Shown here: positions 19,684 to 22,294 of the stretch, piece by piece
How positions within the stretch are numbered: position 1 is the first letter of the stretch
Layout of the letters: every line of letters starts with the position of its first letter
From: Gryganskiella cystojenkinii
Lineage: Eukaryota; Mortierellomycota; Mortierellomycetes; Mortierellales; Mortierellaceae
Assembly (NCBI GenBank): GCA_015852425.1
Contig: JAAAIG010000659.1
Location: forward strand, 1-22,294
Reading direction: 5' to 3'
Length of the DNA stretch: 22,294 bases
Position numbers and translations under genes: made by a program
The notes under the pieces: generated by a model
Told to the model about the DNA's origin: nothing
Seen by the model: the letters and a program-made list of their open reading frames with translations, nothing else
Databases searched by the model: none

Positions 19684-21340
19684 AAAGAAGCTCGCTCTCA
19701 TCCGAGACATCGTTGACCATCGTCATCCTCTTTGATGTAATCCAGTCTGCTTTGGAAAATTGTCCGCTATCTTTAGCTTGGGGCGGGATCGACATCTAAT
19801 CTGCAAACAGGAACAACAAATAATTTTTTTTCGCTTTTTCGCCTGTGCTCGGACAAAAAGAGCACGGACAGAGGCGGATGGAACCCTATTGCCGTCATTT
19901 TTAAAGCCCCACCTTGTCTCTGGTTCTCTCAATAATGTCTTCCCACAACCTTCGATCTGGGATATAAATGTAATTCCTTGGAACTGAAATTTCATTTATG
20001 GTGCGCCACATAAATAAGCCTGCTGGCTGAAATTATACCTCTGACTTGCCTAACTGCGGGGCAGTGAGAACGGCCTTGAAGTGGCGTGGCGATGTCCACT
20101 TCTTTTTTCGCTGTCTTCAACCCTGTGCATGGAAAAGGGAGCACGTAAAAAGGTCACTGTCGATGTTTGGCTGTCCTCGCCACTCCTTGTTTTTTAAGTC
20201 TGTCGTCATAGATTCTTTCGTCGGCACTGCCTCTGGAACACAAGGACAGGAGAGTTATCCTGTTGGTCCAGAACAACATGACCATGGTGAACTGGTTACC
20301 AAACAACGGAGACAAAAAAATTAAAAAAAAATTAGAGCAAGAGATTGGCCATAATTGAAATACTCAACATGAGATCTCTTCAAAAGCTGTGCGCCTGATA
20401 AGGCGGTGGACGCATCGGCGGAGGGTGCGGCAAGAAATGAATAGTACAAACGATAAAAAAACTAAACGATAAAAAAAAGGTGTCCGTGGACTGGATTTGA
20501 TTTGACAGAGCCAAAAAAAAAAAAAAAAAAAAAAGCCAAATGAAATAGTTGACGGTTCAATCAAGTTAGGTCCCATGCTCTCACAGGCAACACTCGCATA
20601 CACGCTACATTGCTCTTTTCATCTCCCCCTCTTTTTTTCAAGAGTTCTCGATCTAGCGAGAAAGTTCAGTACAGAACCGGCACCGCAGAGAGTTAGGGAA
20701 AAGGGGGAAAAGCGTAAGCTCCTTTCACGAGCTGGATGACCGCGCCACAGATCAAGGACCAGGAAACAAGGAGTGGTACAAGTCAAACAGTCAGGCACGG
20801 CGACGATTGATTGATAAGACAAGGAAATGCTCGCGACAATTCCAAACCATTGTTATCTTGATCATGCACAGCGAAAGCGATCAGAGAGGGCCGGACAAAA
20901 AACAACAAGAGGCAGTCGACCGTCCAAGAGGGAGATGCCCCATATCTAAAAATATGCCAGCCAACTAGTCCAAATAAATTAACGTTTTGAATTGAATTCA
21001 TTTCTACTCAATAGCGTACCCTTTAAATTGACGGCCACTTTGAGATTATGATCATCCGACTTCACTCCCTCGTCGCATTGAGAATGCATAATGGCCAAGA
21101 TTTGAATCGACTAAAAAAAACACACACACAACGGCCGTGCAGGTGCTATGTTGCTTGGGCACACAAGAGACAGATGCTGTGTTCCCTTTCTCCATCTGCA
21201 CCGTTTGCTCCGCTTCCACATCTTCATCCATCCGGCCATCGGAACAACAACAAAAAGCTTTTTCCAATAAAAAAAAATTATTTTTAGCTTTTACTCTGAG
21301 AGTGATGTTCCTGTCCAGCCCAGGCTCTCTCCTTTTTACT
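19684..21340. other. intergenic segment, no gene recognised
   Basis: No coding frame here has family resemblance or a plausible exon structure, and I saw no tRNA. It contains an A22 run at 20513-20534, several shorter A and T runs, and a 7-bp inverted repeat (GAAGTGG/CCACTTC) at about 20077-20101. The right part leads into the UAP1 promoter. Confidence 0.5.
20513..20534. repeat. A22 homopolymer
   Basis: Uninterrupted run of 22 A on plus in intergenic DNA. It could be slippage or the tail of an old retroposed copy, but no element was recognised next to it. Confidence 0.8.
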
Positions 21341-21534
21341 TTCAACTTTTTTTTCATAAAAAGGATCTTTACTTTTCATCTCTTTTCTCTCTTCTTTTCA
21401 TCCCATCCCCCTCTCATCATCATCATCTTTGCTTCATCACCACACTCTCATATACCCACAACAACCACCACTCTCCGTCCTTGCCACGCATCCTTTACTC
21501 GTAACGCTCTCACACACACATACACGCAGACAAT
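21341..21534 (+). promoter_or_regulatory. pyrimidine-rich promoter/leader of UAP1
   Basis: A long CT-rich tract (about 21355-21425) with a CAT triplet run at about 21415-21427, then a CA-rich stretch, precedes the ATG at 21535. This is the same layout as upstream of the SPX-hydrolase gene. No TATA box is evident. Confidence 0.5.
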
Positions 21535-22294
21535 ATGATCGCCGCACCTTCACTCTCGATCCAGACACCAAAGCAGCACCAGGAAGCCAGCACACCCTCC
21601 GAGGCTGTGCGCCAGCTCAAGGAGCGTTACCAGGTCGCTGGTCAGGGTCACCTCTTCACCTACTACGATGACCTCTCTGCTCAGGAACAACAGGTCCTCG
21701 TCGAACAACTCTCTGCTCTCAACGTCGAGCGTGTCAACAGGATCCATCAAAAGGCCACCACCTGTCCTTCTCCCATGCTCAACAACCAGGCTGCCCTCTT
21801 GACCCCTCTCCCCGAAGAGTGCTTCGACTCCATCTTGGAGGCTTCCAAGGACAAGACCGAGGAGTGGAGAACCATCGGATTGAACCAGATTGCTCAGAAC
21901 AAGGTCGCCGTCATCCTTCTCGCCGGTGGTCAGGGCACGCGTCTCGGTTCCTCCGCCCCCAAGGGCTGCTACGATATTTCCTTGCCCTCGAACAAGTCCC
22001 TTTTCCAGATCCAAGCTGAGCGTATTCGTAAGCTTCAGCTCTTGGCTCAGAAGCAAGCCGGTGCCGTCGAGAACGTCGTTATCCCTTGGTACATCATGAC
22101 CTCCGGGCCTACTCGACCTGCCACTGTCGCCTATTTCCAGGAGAACAACTACTTTGGTCTCTCGTCCGACAACATTGTTTTCTTTGAGCAAGGTATGTAT
22201 CCTTTGTTTGTTGCTGTCATAAAAACCACGCTTGGGCTCTCTCCTTTTTTCCCTTTCTTTTTGTTTGTTTCGCCATCCTTTTTTTTTTTTTTTT
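21535..22294 (+). CDS. UAP1: UDP-N-acetylglucosamine pyrophosphorylase, 5' part (exon 1 and start of intron 1)
   Basis: Makes UDP-GlcNAc from GlcNAc-1-phosphate and UTP in the cytosol, the last step before chitin, N-glycan and GPI synthesis. Exon 1 is 21535-22192 (219 codons plus one base), ending at a GTATGT donor; the window ends inside intron 1, in a T run. The N-terminal helical part (LKERYQVAGQGHLFTYYDDL) and the nucleotide-binding signature LLAGGQGTRLGSSAPKGCYD (about 128-147) are both characteristic, as are LFQIQAERI and WYIMTSGPT. The motif and spacing fit eukaryotic UAP1/QRI1 better than UDP-glucose pyrophosphorylase. Roughly 40-45% of a usual ~480-500 residue protein is present. It is an essential housekeeping gene in fungi studied, and no damage is seen here. 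Confidence 0.93.
   Translation, partial: MIAAPSLSIQTPKQHQEASTPSEAVRQLKERYQVAGQGHLFTYYDDLSAQEQQVLVEQLSALNVERVNRIHQKATTCPSPMLNNQAALLTPLPEECFDSILEASKDKTEEWRTIGLNQIAQNKVAVILLAGGQGTRLGSSAPKGCYDISLPSNKSLFQIQAERIRKLQLLAQKQAGAVENVVIPWYIMTSGPTRPATVAYFQENNYFGLSSDNIVFFEQGMYPLFVAVIKTTLGLSPFFPFFLFVSPSFFFFF

Overview
The window looks like a nuclear chromosome segment of an early-diverging filamentous fungus, most likely Mucoromycota in the broad sense and possibly Mortierellomycotina. The signs are protein-coding genes cut by short introns (mostly 60-125 nt, GTAAGT-type donors, CTAAC-like branch points, TAG/CAG acceptors), long pyrimidine tracts upstream of start codons, AATAAA signals shortly after stops, and wholly eukaryotic gene content. 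The phylum is inferred from protein style and was not tested.

Layout. (1) 762-3528, minus: an intact five-exon OPT-family oligopeptide transporter. (2) About 5.0-8.4 kb, minus: a gene graveyard. It holds a frameshifted fragment of an unrecognised protein (5022-5350), a 267-bp element with 63-bp inverted terminal repeats (5840-6106), and a fatty acyl-CoA reductase pseudogene with at least three frameshifts and a deletion (6289-8110), preceded by more broken reading frames. (3) About 8.4-10.5 kb: no recognisable gene. (4) 10713-12159, plus: a DUF2236 (mpaB/latex-clearing-protein type) putative haem oxygenase. (5) 12741-15428, minus: an 801-residue acyl-CoA-binding protein with a C-terminal coiled coil and membrane anchor, the ACBD5/Atg37 architecture. 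(6) 16441-19625, plus: a gene divergent from it that joins an N-terminal SPX domain to a complete succinylglutamate desuccinylase/aspartoacylase (AstE/AspA) zinc hydrolase. (7) 21535 to the right edge, plus: the first exon of UDP-N-acetylglucosamine pyrophosphorylase (UAP1/QRI1), running off the window.

The best candidate for something new is the SPX-AstE/AspA fusion. SPX domains sense inositol pyrophosphates and report phosphate status. Here one sits on a hydrolase domain that keeps its zinc ligands and catalytic glutamate. The gene also needs a GC-AG intron to stay in frame, and probably a second, extremely short one.

The genes do not form an operon or an obvious cluster. Two intact genes and one pseudogene touch acyl or lipid metabolism (acyl-CoA binding, acyl-CoA reduction, DUF2236 oxygenase), which may be coincidence. 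All exon boundaries were worked out by eye from splice consensus, phase continuity and family motifs.
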